The notes under the pieces: generated by a model
The model's input: the letters and a program-made list of their open reading frames with translations, nothing else
The model's database searches: none
What the model was told of the DNA's origin: nothing
Part shown: piece by piece, positions 41,175-52,100 of the stretch
How positions within the stretch are numbered: the first letter of the stretch is position 1
Layout: each line of letters starts with the position of its first letter
Position numbers and translations under genes: made by a program
Assembly (NCBI GenBank): GCA_017473905.1
Contig: JAFUJA010000004.1
Location: 1 to 64,000 of the forward strand
Direction of reading: 5' to 3'
Origin: Lachnospiraceae bacterium
GTDB taxonomy: Bacteria > Bacillota > Clostridia > Lachnospirales > Lachnospiraceae
Length of the DNA stretch: 64,000 bases

Positions 41175-43919
41175 TTATCTCCCGGTTCTGGAACCATGGC
41201 AGGTAAAATAAATCACCTGATATTCCCTGGATATTTCCTGCAAAAGCCTCATGCCACCCTTTGTTTTCTCTTCATCCAGATTTACAAAAGGATCATCAAA
41301 AAGTACCATCGGCTTTTCTTCCGTATACATGGCATCCACAAGTGCCATGCGGAAACAGATTCCCGCCATATCCCTGCAACCGGCACTGAATGCCTTCGGG
41401 TCTCTGGGAAGCCCCTGCTCCGTAATGGATAAATTGGTATTTGCATCGAACTGAAAACGGTCTCCCGCTTCCCCTGATAACATACCGTAATACTTTTTAA
41501 ATCCGTCGGAAACAGGCTTGGTATATCTGGCGGTGAAAGATGTCTTTGCCTTTTCCAGATGACCTCTTGTAACCTTAAGAAGTTTGTGACGCTTCTCCGC
41601 TTCTTTTAACCGCTCTTTTAAAAGTGCCCTGCGTTCTGCAGCTTCCGTCAGTTCATCCTGCTGTTCTCCGAGAGACTGAATCTGGCTCTGGTACTGTACA
41701 AGCAGACTACCGATTTCCTCCAGTCTTACATTGGCTTCCTCCATATCGGCTTTACATGCTTCTTCCGTAACCGGAATTTCTTCGAAAACACCGGAACGGA
41801 TTTCTTCCATGTTCTCCACTGCCTCGAAGGCCTCTCTGGAAGCCTTTGCGCCTTCATATTCCTTCCTGCAGTTTTGAACCGCTTCCAGGCGGTTTTCAAT
41901 ATCCAGAAGACAATCCTGCAAAGGTTCTTTTATTTCAAGTTCCAATCCGAGAATATAATTTCTGAGACTCCGTTTCAGGGACTCATACTCTTCCTGTTTT
42001 GCTTCAAAACTCTTTCGCTTCTCACAAAGTGTTTTCCACTGTCTGCTCTCCGACTCAATCCGGTCAAGAGATTGGTTCCAAAGTGCTCTGATTTCTTCGC
42101 TTTTATCAAGATTCTCCAGTACAAAGCGTGTGTTTTCCGCAATTGACCCATTCGGTCGATTTGTTGTAATTCCGTTAAAATCAGGACAAAAACCAAGAAT
42201 ATAAGATTCTATACGCTCTGCAAGATATCTCATTTCATCCGGAGTATGATCCTGCTGCAATCCCGCTTCTTTTTCTGCCAGTGTTGTATAGGTACGGTAC
42301 TTTTCTTTTATCTCATATAATTCTTTCAACACATCGGAACCGGTTTCATTCCATCCGAGTTCAGCAAGAAATGCCCGGATACGTGACTCTCCGTTTTTGA
42401 TAAAAGATTCGCCGTGTATAATCTCTTCTTCCAGTCCGGCAAGCTGCTGTACCTTCGTCGTATCCTCAGGCTGAGGCAATTCCTTCCTGTTATTCACAAG
42501 AATTACGACCATCCCCGCTGTGATACAAACCAATCCGAAAAGAGCCGTCACAATTCCGGTTATGGGTTCTAACATTGCCAGCAGAATTCCCGCAACAGCC
42601 AGAACACCCCCACAGATCAAAAGAACCAACCCCGCAACGGGAAATTTCTTTTTGGAAGGCTTTGTTTCCTTTTGTGCCTGCTGCTCACTCTTTAAGATTT
42701 CCAGTACTTCTTTTTTACCGGCGAGGGACATTTTTTTACTACGGCATTCCTCCCACAAATCCATGTATTCCTGAAGACCGGCATTATCCACGTCCTTTCC
42801 TGCAAAAAGACTTCGGCAGGCATCCAGTGTTTCTTTCTCATTCACACTTAAAATTTTCTTCTCATAACTGCCCGCTTTTTCAAAATATGTACGCACATCC
42901 CTGCGTCTGCCTTCCGGGTCTTCCTGTTTCGAAAGCCTCTCCCTGTAAATTTCTCCCAGCCGGTTTTCAAGCCTCAGCTCTTCGTCGGTAAAGGTTGTCA
43001 TCCTGACACCCTCCTCCAAAGCTTTTAAGGACCCGCTTTCCCGGATTTTATCCTTTAATTCTTCGGCCTCAGGTAACTCACCCCGAAAAAATCCCCTTGC
43101 CCGGTCAAAGCTTTCCCGTCTTTCCTTTTCACTTTTAAGAAGTGACTCGTACCGGCTCTGCTTTTCTGCATTTACACGGTTGCAGCTGATTTGGGCAAGG
43201 TAGGAAGAACACTCTCTTAATTTCCCATTACACCGATCCCGCTCTTCTTTTAAAAGCTTTGCTCCCTCTGTTTTACTCTTCAGATTCTCCTCAAGGGAAG
43301 GCAGGGCAATTAATTTTTTCTCCTGCTCCGCAATTTCCTCTTTCAGCTTATGAATCAAACCGGTAGACCGCTCATAGGAATTCACGTTCTTCTTCAGATG
43401 CTCCATTGCATCCTCAAAGCTGTTTAAATCCCCTTCCTCTCCGGTTAAATTACCAAGCTTTGTGTTAATGCTGTCCGTGGGAAAGGTAACACAGTCATTC
43501 TGTGAAATCATGATACTTCTTTTAAAAGAAGCCCCGTCCAGAAGGAAGAGTTCCTCTCCGATATTTTTCGTAAAATCCCCGCTTGCAATACGGGTATTTT
43601 TATCCTGTAAAAGGAATACATCATCTGATTCCTTTTCACCAAAGGTACGAATCAAAAGATATTCCTTTCCGTTAGCCTCAAAGGAAATATTCCCGCCGTA
43701 CACACCGCCCTGCCAGGGTTTATAACGCTTTCTTTCATTTTCCAGAAGATCTCTTTTTTTGTCGTTTTCAAACCCGTAAAACATGGTTTTTATAAAAGCG
43801 GCAAGAGTACTTTTTCCCCAACCGTTTTCCTGACAGAACACATTCAGTCCGGGGGTAAAATCAAAGGTCTGTTGGGATATTTTACCGAAATTTTCAATAT
43901 GACACTGTATCAGTTTCAT
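41175..43919 (-). CDS. SbcC/YhaN-like SMC-type ATPase with central membrane segment
   Basis: A 914-residue protein with an N-terminal Walker A half (IENFGKISQQTF, CQENGWGKSTLAAFIK, about residues 8-44) and a C-terminal signature and Walker B half (FSAGCRDMAGICFRMALVDAM and PMVLFDDPFVNLDEEKT). Long coiled coils lie between them. Around residue 420-480 there are two hydrophobic helices, which cytosolic SbcC does not have but YhaN-like proteins do. It follows directly on the SbcD-like nuclease gene, with which it should form an ATP-dependent nuclease complex. The role is probably DNA end processing at or near the membrane (inference). Confidence 0.88.
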   Translation of the reverse strand: MKLIQCHIENFGKISQQTFDFTPGLNVFCQENGWGKSTLAAFIKTMFYGFENDKKRDLLENERKRYKPWQGGVYGGNISFEANGKEYLLIRTFGEKESDDVFLLQDKNTRIASGDFTKNIGEELFLLDGASFKRSIMISQNDCVTFPTDSINTKLGNLTGEEGDLNSFEDAMEHLKKNVNSYERSTGLIHKLKEEIAEQEKKLIALPSLEENLKSKTEGAKLLKEERDRCNGKLRECSSYLAQISCNRVNAEKQSRYESLLKSEKERRESFDRARGFFRGELPEAEELKDKIRESGSLKALEEGVRMTTFTDEELRLENRLGEIYRERLSKQEDPEGRRRDVRTYFEKAGSYEKKILSVNEKETLDACRSLFAGKDVDNAGLQEYMDLWEECRSKKMSLAGKKEVLEILKSEQQAQKETKPSKKKFPVAGLVLLICGGVLAVAGILLAMLEPITGIVTALFGLVCITAGMVVILVNNRKELPQPEDTTKVQQLAGLEEEIIHGESFIKNGESRIRAFLAELGWNETGSDVLKELYEIKEKYRTYTTLAEKEAGLQQDHTPDEMRYLAERIESYILGFCPDFNGITTNRPNGSIAENTRFVLENLDKSEEIRALWNQSLDRIESESRQWKTLCEKRKSFEAKQEEYESLKRSLRNYILGLELEIKEPLQDCLLDIENRLEAVQNCRKEYEGAKASREAFEAVENMEEIRSGVFEEIPVTEEACKADMEEANVRLEEIGSLLVQYQSQIQSLGEQQDELTEAAERRALLKERLKEAEKRHKLLKVTRGHLEKAKTSFTARYTKPVSDGFKKYYGMLSGEAGDRFQFDANTNLSITEQGLPRDPKAFSAGCRDMAGICFRMALVDAMYTEEKPMVLFDDPFVNLDEEKTKGGMRLLQEISREYQVIYFTCHGSRTGR

Positions 43920-45008
43920 TTAATCCAACACCTCCCCGGCAAGCGCCTTGATTCCCTGACGGACCACATAGGCTTTTTCTTCCTCTGTCAGATTTTCATC
44001 CTCCATAACACTCCGCACAAACTCTCCTTTTAAGGATTCATCCAAAGCAAAGGAATGATAATCCACATGATAGGTTGTGGCATCTTTTATTCTGCAGTAA
44101 TATGCTGCATCCTCTAACTGTTTCTCAAGAAAAAGCGTATCCAGTTCGCTTTCGTAATCCCGCTCACCCTGTAAAAGAATTTTAATGATGTGCCGGGAAT
44201 CATATCCTGCCTCCGCCATCGCCTTCCTGACTGCCTCATATACTTCAGCAGACGTCATACAGGCAGATACATCCACGGGAATCTCATAGAAATTCCGGTA
44301 GGAAAAGGGTACAAAAGTACTCTCCGCAGTTCCGTCTTTTAAATTTATATCCAGAAGCATAAAACCATGCTCTCCGCACTCATCAAAACCTCTCGGTTCA
44401 AGACACCCGGGATAGCAATAGGTTCCTCTGTTATCCAATGCTTCTTTTTTATAAAAATGGATATGTCCCAGGGCAAGATAATCAATGCCCTTATTCCGCA
44501 AATCCTTCAGTCTGATCAGGTCGGAATTTTTGCCCGCACCTTCCTGACCGTGAAGCATAACAATATTGATATGCTCCGGATTCAGATTCAGTCCGGAATA
44601 AAGAAGTTCACTGTTTTCTTCTATACCGGAAACCGTCAGGGTTTTTCCGGCTTCCGTCAGAGTATAGGTTGTCCACCGGTCCGTAAAAAGCCTCAGATTC
44701 TCCGGCACCTCATCCAACTCGGTAAGAAAGCTGTTTCCGTCATGATTTCCCCGCAGATAGAAGAAGGTTAGTTCCGGATGGGTGACAATGCTCTGCAATA
44801 CGGTGTTGGAGGCGGTTGCGGATACTTTTTTGGTATCAAACAAATCCCCTGCGATGAGAATATATTTTACATCGTTATGAAGGGCATAGTCCACCATACG
44901 AAGATAGGTCTGCAGAAGCTCTGCCTTACGTTCCTTCGCTTTTTCCGGTGATAAATGGGCAGTCATTTTAGAATCCAGATGCAAATCCCCACAATGGATT
45001 AACTTCAT
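43920..45008 (-). CDS. SbcD/YhaO-like DNA repair exonuclease
   Basis: A 362-residue calcineurin-like metallophosphoesterase. All metal motifs are visible: GDLHLDS (7-13), IAGDLFD (about 52-58), LRGNHDG (about 88-94) and ALGHIHFYKKE with YPGCLEPRGFDE (about 180-205). The SbcC/YhaN-like ATPase gene follows after one base. It overlaps holA by four bases (ATGA). By family it is a Mn2+-dependent double-strand exonuclease and endonuclease subunit that acts with the ATPase partner. Confidence 0.92.
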   Translation of the reverse strand: MKLIHCGDLHLDSKMTAHLSPEKAKERKAELLQTYLRMVDYALHNDVKYILIAGDLFDTKKVSATASNTVLQSIVTHPELTFFYLRGNHDGNSFLTELDEVPENLRLFTDRWTTYTLTEAGKTLTVSGIEENSELLYSGLNLNPEHINIVMLHGQEGAGKNSDLIRLKDLRNKGIDYLALGHIHFYKKEALDNRGTYCYPGCLEPRGFDECGEHGFMLLDINLKDGTAESTFVPFSYRNFYEIPVDVSACMTSAEVYEAVRKAMAEAGYDSRHIIKILLQGERDYESELDTLFLEKQLEDAAYYCRIKDATTYHVDYHSFALDESLKGEFVRSVMEDENLTEEEKAYVVRQGIKALAGEVLD

Positions 45009-46012
45009 TCTTTTTCCCCCTCACTATACTTCACAAGAAGCAGTTCCACGCACATGCGGTCATTCATTTTACCGCTTTTATACGCCTCATCAAAATTGGC
45101 ACAGTCCTCAATGGCACGTTTCAATGTGCCCATGGAAAATTTCCCCGCCTGTGTCATATATTTATCTACTATAAACGGTTTCATGTCCAATTTTTCGGAT
45201 ATTCTTTTACGGTCATATCCTCTGTTACGCAAATCTTTTACCGTCAGCAGCTGTAAAAAATGTCTGCTTAAAAGATATAAAATCCTCTGAGGTGCTTCAC
45301 GCAGTGCCAGAAGTTCCCCATAAAGCCGCAGTGCCTCCTGCTGCTTTTTATTTGCCATTGCTTCAATCATGGCAAAAATATGATTGTTTACCCGTACTGT
45401 ACAAACCGCATCAAGATCAGGTAAATCAATTATGTCCCGCTCGCCGGTATAACAAAACAGCTTCTCCATTTCCCGGCTCATCATTTCCATATCGGAAGAA
45501 CACTGCTCAATCAGGGCTTCCACTGCACGCACGGTTATTTTTTTCCCTTCCGTGGTTACAACATTGGTTACCCATCGTTTCAGCTTTTCCTCGTCCATTA
45601 CCCGGAACTCAGCTGCATGTCCCATCTTCTGCACGGCTTTATATAATCGCGAGCGACCGTCGGCATTGTTTTCCACAAAGATAAAAACCGTTGTTTCAGG
45701 CTTCTTCGGAAGGTATTCCGCAAGACGGTCCCCATCTTTTCCAAACAATTCCCCGTTTTCAATCAAAATCACTCTCTTCTCTGCAAAAAAGGGCAAAGTA
45801 TCCCCAAGCTCAATCACCTGCTCAACAGTAAAATCCTTCCCTTTAAAACAGGTAAAATTCATATCATCTTCCAGTTCCGCCTTCTTTCTGCTGCCGCAGA
45901 ACGCCTGAAGCAGGTTATCCCGGTACTGGGTCACCAGATAGTGCTCCACACCGTAAAGAAGATACACGTCTTTTAATTTTCCGCTTTTAATGTCATCTCT
46001 GATTGTATACAT
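45005..46012 (-). CDS. holA: DNA polymerase III delta subunit
   Basis: A 335-residue clamp-loader subunit. It shows YLLYGVEHYLVTQYRDNLLQAF at the N-terminus, the GDTLPFFAEKRVILIENGELF and FVENNADGRSRLYKAV strands, and the helical C-terminal collar domain with LSRHFLQLLTVKDLRNRGYDRKRISEKLDMKPF. The length fits HolA. I place the start at the ATG at 46012, which has an AGGAG site; the open frame upstream (to 46141) overlaps the terminator of the large secreted protein. In many Firmicutes holA is close to comEC, but here about 8 kb separate them. Confidence 0.94.
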   Translation of the reverse strand: MYTIRDDIKSGKLKDVYLLYGVEHYLVTQYRDNLLQAFCGSRKKAELEDDMNFTCFKGKDFTVEQVIELGDTLPFFAEKRVILIENGELFGKDGDRLAEYLPKKPETTVFIFVENNADGRSRLYKAVQKMGHAAEFRVMDEEKLKRWVTNVVTTEGKKITVRAVEALIEQCSSDMEMMSREMEKLFCYTGERDIIDLPDLDAVCTVRVNNHIFAMIEAMANKKQQEALRLYGELLALREAPQRILYLLSRHFLQLLTVKDLRNRGYDRKRISEKLDMKPFIVDKYMTQAGKFSMGTLKRAIEDCANFDEAYKSGKMNDRMCVELLLVKYSEGEKE

Positions 46013-46118
46013 ATCTGCTCCTTTTTCTCCAAAATACATTATACTATAAAATGCAAAGAAAAGAAATAATTTGCAGGAATAATCAATCTCCGATTCCGTG
46101 AAATTTCCACATAACATA

Positions 46119-46151
46119 AAGACGGTCCGTGACCATGTCACGAACCGCCTT
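46119..46151 (-). terminator. Terminator hairpin after the large secreted protein gene
   Basis: A 16-base stem with two G-U pairs, AAAGGCGGTTCGTGAC / GTCACGGACCGTCTTT, and a three-base loop lies 26 bases after the stop at 46177. The U-run is short on the minus strand (TTTATG) and longer on the plus strand, so it may work in both directions. Confidence 0.75.
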
Positions 46152-46176
46152 TTTTACTTCATTCTAAAATTGTTTC

Positions 46177-49100
46177 TTACCGAAAAGGCCACCAGTCCCA
46201 ATCTCCTAAGGTTCTTGTTCCCACTTTGAATTTAATGGTTTTGGTTCCGCCGTACTCATTGATTCCTTTTATGGTAACGGTAGCGGTGCCTTTTTTATCA
46301 TTCTTCTGATAACTGCCCGGAACGATTTCGAAGTCCTCTTCAAAATCAAGATATTCTTTATTCTTTCCGCTTCCGATGGTAACCTTACTTGTTCCGTCCG
46401 CATTGTAGAAGTCATCCCTCGTCAGGTATGCTTTCGATGTGGAAGAATAAGGCACTTCGATGCCGGTTACTTTTACGGAACTGATACTCTTTGCAGTCAG
46501 ACGATAGGTATAGCTTAAACCTTCATCCTCTTCCACCGCATAATTTCCCAGTCCTTTTACGGTAACGGTAATTTCTGCTCCAACGGTACCTACCACATCC
46601 TTGGCACCCAGAATCACATCTTCTCCGTCGGCACCGGTCATGGTATACACAGGAACCGTATAATCTTTGCCCTGCTGTAATGCCTTGCCGTCTGCATCCT
46701 TGATAACGGGTTTGCTGATATAGCCGCCCGGCTTTGTACTTGCCGCTTTATCATCTGCAGTCATGATAACGCCGACTTCGCTATCGCTTAATCCTCTTCC
46801 CGTAATCACGAATGTCTTAGTAAAACTGCCCGTAAAATTGCCTTTTCCTTTTACGGTAATAAGAGGTGCCTTGTTTGCTTTGTATCCCGCTTCGCCTTCA
46901 ACTAAGGTATACACATTTTTGTTGTTTTTATAAGCAAGGGTATAGTCTTTCCCTGCCTGTAATGTTACACCGTCAAATACAAGCTCTACTGCAGGCATTG
47001 CACCACCCTTTGTAAACTTCACGGAAAGTTCCCCGTTCTTCATGGCAAGAAGTCCGTTTACTTCCGTCAAAAGACTGTCCGCTTTCAGATTGCCTGCCGC
47101 ATCGGTTTCTCCGCTCATGTTATAAGCAAGAATCTTGAAGGATTTGGTAACGCTGTCGGTATACGCACCGGTTCCCTTCACGGTTACCTTGGCCGTACCT
47201 GCGTTACTGTTTTTGCTATAGCTTACTTCATAATCCCGGTCCTTCACAAGAACTGTTCCGTCCGGCATTGTTACCTTAAGATTTAAGGTCTGCGCTTTTC
47301 CGTTATACGTTACGTTTTCAAGGCCTTCCACCTTCGCTTTCTTCAAGGAAGTTCCCACAATTTTAAAAGTAACTGTTTTACTTCCCGCAAGACCGCTTCC
47401 TTCCAAAGCTGTAAGAGTTACGCTGGCTGTACCAACTTTTTTGTTATTTTTATAAGTTGTCTCAAAGTGCTCGCCTTCAACCAGTGTGGTCTGGACCCCG
47501 TTTACCTTGGCTGTAACAACAAGCTCGGTCGCATCTAAAATAACCGGATTGCCGTCATTGTATTCCTGAGCCGGAATCGGCTTTACCTTGGCCGCTGTCA
47601 TCTTACCGCCTTTTGCTGCGATAATCAGATTCACGGAACGGCTTCCCGTGTAGTTACCGGTTCCTTCTACGATAATTTCCCATGTTCCGGCATTTTTATA
47701 TGCATTTTCATCCGCTAAATCAGGATAAGAATATACGAAATCTTTTAATTTGGCAGGCATACTTCCGTCTTCCGGCTTTGCAACGCCTGCAAGTTTCTTC
47801 TTGTTGTAGGTAATAACCGGTACTTTCTTCTGCACCTTGCCGTTATACTCCGTAAGAACATCATCTGCCAGAATGCTTGTATCCTCAGGATCCGAAATAT
47901 CTTTCGGGGCAATTGTAAAATATGCGGTAATAACAGCACTGTAATTTCCTTTGCCCTTGATGATAATCTGAGGCGCTTTCTTGGCATCGAAGCCTTCCTC
48001 ACCTTCCTCTAAGGTATAGGCATTCACGTTGTTTTTATAGGTTATGGTATAATCCTTACCCTTTTGGAGAACCACCTCCGTGCTACCGTCATATACATTG
48101 ATTTCCGGTTTGATTGCACTGCCGGTATAGGTAACCTCTCCTACCTCATCCATGTGAATGATACCGGAATAGAGGATAGTAACTTCAATGGTTTTCGGCG
48201 CTGCAACTTCATAGTTTGATGAAGAAGCGGCGTCTACCGTAATGGTAGCTTTACCGGTTCCGAGAATGGTTACAACACCTGCCTCGGATACTTTTAAAAT
48301 GCTTGCTGCGTCTTTATCCGCAGTTCCGAAAAGATTCTTTCCGTTTCCTACGCTGTAACTCAAAGCACCTTCTCCCGTGAAGCTGATTCCTTCTAAAAGG
48401 AATTCCTCTTCTCCGAAGGTTTTACTGTAAGAATCCTTACCTTCTTCAATCAGGATTTCAGCGGGAGCCTTATGAATGGTAACCTGTGCTGAGATACCGT
48501 CGGATACATCCTCAAGCTTATAATAATCTTTATTGCGGCCGGCAAGTTTAAGTCCCGCCGGATATACTTTATCATATGTATTTGCATCCGCACTGCTTAC
48601 GGTTGCTACCAGCTGTGAAACATCAATTGAAACATCATCTGCTCCAACCACGCCGGAAATTTGGATGTTACTGATTGTTACCACATTGGATTTATCAAAT
48701 ATTTTATCTTCCGCAGTAATGGATTCAATTTTAATTTCTGCCTGTTCCGCATTGACGGTAATCTCTTTCTCCGTCACACTGACCGCTTCGTAATTTTGCA
48801 GGGTATGTGCAGAGGGCGTAAATACTACCGTATATGCATTGCTTCCGTAAAGAAGCATTTCAGACTCATTTTCCCATGCAAAGGTTCCGTAAGTGGTTTC
48901 CATGCTTACGAAGGAAATGTCTTTTAACTGTTGTCCGTAAACACCTTCGTCCGCAACAGGCCAGATAAGTTCGGGAGCTGCTGCCTTCTCAATAACAAAA
49001 GTAACGCTCTTTTCTCCTTCGTAATTTCCTTTTCCGGTAATCACGATGCAGGCAGTTCCTGCATTGATATTTTCCTCATATGACAATGTATAATCCGTAT

Positions 49101-52100
49101 CTTTTACAAGAGTAAGATTACCCATGGTTACAACGGGAAGGGGAGTTTTGGCAGTTCCGTCATATGTCACATTGGGAATTGCTGCCACATTTGCGTGTGT
49201 TGCAAGATTTCCTTTTATGGTGTAAGTAACCTGCAGGGACAATCCGCTTACTTCGATTCCGGCTGTATAAGTTCCCACATCTACGGGTTTGCCTTCCACA
49301 AGTCCTTCACCGGAATAGGTGATTTCAGGTGCGGATACATCTGTGATGTTTCCTGTTACGGTTGCTGCCTTGATACTTCCGTCATAGTAGAGATTATCCG
49401 GTGCCTCAAGTCCCCATGCACCTCTGCCGTTTTTGCAGATGCTGCAATCAAGTGAAATGGTTTCACCCTTTTTTGTATAAACATAATCGTGTTCTTCCTC
49501 GGAACCAACATTTTTATATTCTACGGGGCAGTCCACACAAACGGTGGTTGCCGCATGACCGGACTCCGTAATCGTGTATGTTACCTGTTCATTGCTGTTG
49601 TGTAAATGTTCCACACCGTTTACCTGAATGGTACCGTTCTCGGTTACTGTATATCCGTTTAAGACAAACTTAGCTCCGTCAATAAAGTCGTAGATTTCTC
49701 CTGTAGGGATGGTTCTTGCTGAAGAAAGAGTGATTGTACCGTAAATTCTGGTTTTTTTATCACTGCTTGTTGTAATATAACCATTGAAATCTTCCGAACC
49801 TCTGATATTTTCATCCCAGTTTGTCAACTGATAGGTACCGCTGCCCTTCACGGTAACAATACTACCGTCGGTCAAATCAAACGCTTTGTTTTTCATATTC
49901 AGGGTAAATCCGTTTAAATCGATAAAATATTCCCCTGATGTATCAAAGCTCATTACGGAGGAAGAATCCGTTGTAACGTTCTGACAAAGAACAATGGTAT
50001 CTCCCGGCTGTATCACATCCAACACACCACGGGTATATTCCGTCGTATTACCCGTTACGTTACTGAAGTAGAAACAAGGCAATTGTGTTTCAACTCCGGC
50101 TTCAGTATGGCTTACATACGCGACTGCGCCAATATTACAACCTTCTGTCCGGCACAGATAATTGTTTTCAGGATCCAGTGTATGATATTCCCATACATTA
50201 TCCAATGCACACGCACAATCAGTATCCGTACAGCTGAGTCTGTGAATGTACTTAAACTTTGCGACCGTACTGATTGCCAGTTCATGTTCGCTGTCAACAG
50301 ATTCAAAATAACTTGCAAAGGTTGTATCGGTAATTTCCCCGATTGACGTTCCGAATGTATTGCTTGAATTACGCAGGCGGCAATCTCCTTCAACTACGGG
50401 AGCCACGCTGACTCCTCGGGCCACAACCACATGCATGGAACCGCTTACTTTTATTTCATTTGCAGTTACTTTATAATTTACTTTTAAACTGCCGGTACCG
50501 TTCACGGTAAGACTACCGTTGGAAACATTGATATTTCCTTTGAGGGTACTTGTACCGCCGATTGTCAGATGACCGGTTCCGCCGATAACAAGGTCGCCGT
50601 TTTCAATTTCGATATTTCCTGTCAGGGTCACAGGATCCCCCAGGGCAATGTTAATGCTTCTGTCGCAAACCACATTACCGGTCAGATTATCTGTCAAAGT
50701 CAATGTAGTGGTTTCGAAATCATAACTCCAACCCGTACCTGTACTGTCTTTGCTTGTATCCACCACTTCTCCCGCCACGGTAAGCTCCGGTGTGTTACTG
50801 GGAGGCTCATAACTTTCTGTTTCCAATATCGGTCCGTTTATAAAAGGAGCTACACTTTCACTTACCTGATTAGAAACGGGGTGGGATGCAATAAAAGTTC
50901 TGCTTCCGATTACGGTGTCACTTCCGACAAGAAGATAGTTTTCATGTTCGGATCCGGAAACAACCGCATTACTTCCCGTAGTAGGATCATTCCATGTCAC
51001 ATCCACACCATACCATTTGTTATCATCCATCCGGACATAATTCCACATATGAGGGCCGCTTCCGGAATCGGTAATTGCGGTTCCGTCAACAAGTACACAG
51101 GGAATTCCGCTTGCATCACAAAGCACTTTTAACGCCTTGGCATATGCTTCGCAAACCGGTCCGTTGGTACCGCTGGTACCCGTAAGGGCGGTAATACATT
51201 CATGGGCATCATTGCCCGCATTTACATAATCGGAATTGTAGCAGTTGTGTTTTGTAAGCCACTCATTAAAGTATTTCACTTTTTCATAACGGGTGCCTAA
51301 TGACTCTGCGCCTGCCAGAATTGCCTTCTTTCCGCTTGTATTTCCCACAAGCGTATTCTCAATGGCTTCGTCAAGAATGGTTAAGTTCCGATAGGAAGCT
51401 TCACGCATATCAAAGGTATTGCTTTTAAGAAGCAGGTAAAATTCCTGTGTATATGCTACCGTACCTGCCGTATTGTAACCATAGGAGTAACTGCTCATAT
51501 AGCTACAGGTACCCGACAACCAGAATACCTCCGGACAATCCCTGTCAAAAGCAAAGAAAACAGCCGGAATATACGGATAGGTTGCCTGCTTGTTTGCATC
51601 CAGTTCTTCCGCAATCGCATTATAAGCATCCTGGGCAGCAGTCTCTTTGTTATAGACAAATGTACCCGTTCCCTCAATGGTTCGAATACAATATACATAA
51701 CTTTCATTGACACCGTCATTATCAAAATCTTCTCTGGTTATTTCCCCGGTGGAATTTCCTTCCGGATCGTACAGTGCCACTTTACCGGGCTGAGAAAGAC
51801 ATGTTTCAGGATTACTGTTTGTCTTCAGCCACTCATAAAAATCCACGGCGTAATCTGCACCATCCAAATCCAGACGGTCAATCCAGTTTGCGTAGTTTCC
51901 TTCTTTTAAAGCTACTTTGCCGTTCCCGTCGATAGAAAGAAAATCATCTCCGGAAGCAGAAATCCGAGCAACATCCGTCTGAATCTCTTCAAATGTTTTT
52001 TCCACAAAAAAAGTCTCTTCTTCAGATGCCTGTACATTTTCCGCATCCTCTGCAAGAGACTCTTCTTCATATTCATCCTCTGTCAACGCATACTCAGGCA

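Noticed and set aside
46013-46141. An N-terminal extension of holA.
   Set aside because: It would run through the terminator hairpin of the upstream gene; the ATG at 46012 has a clear ribosome site and the family N-terminus.
50569-51132. A 187-residue plus-strand open frame.
   Set aside because: Antisense to the transglutaminase domain of the giant surface protein, which has all catalytic residues.
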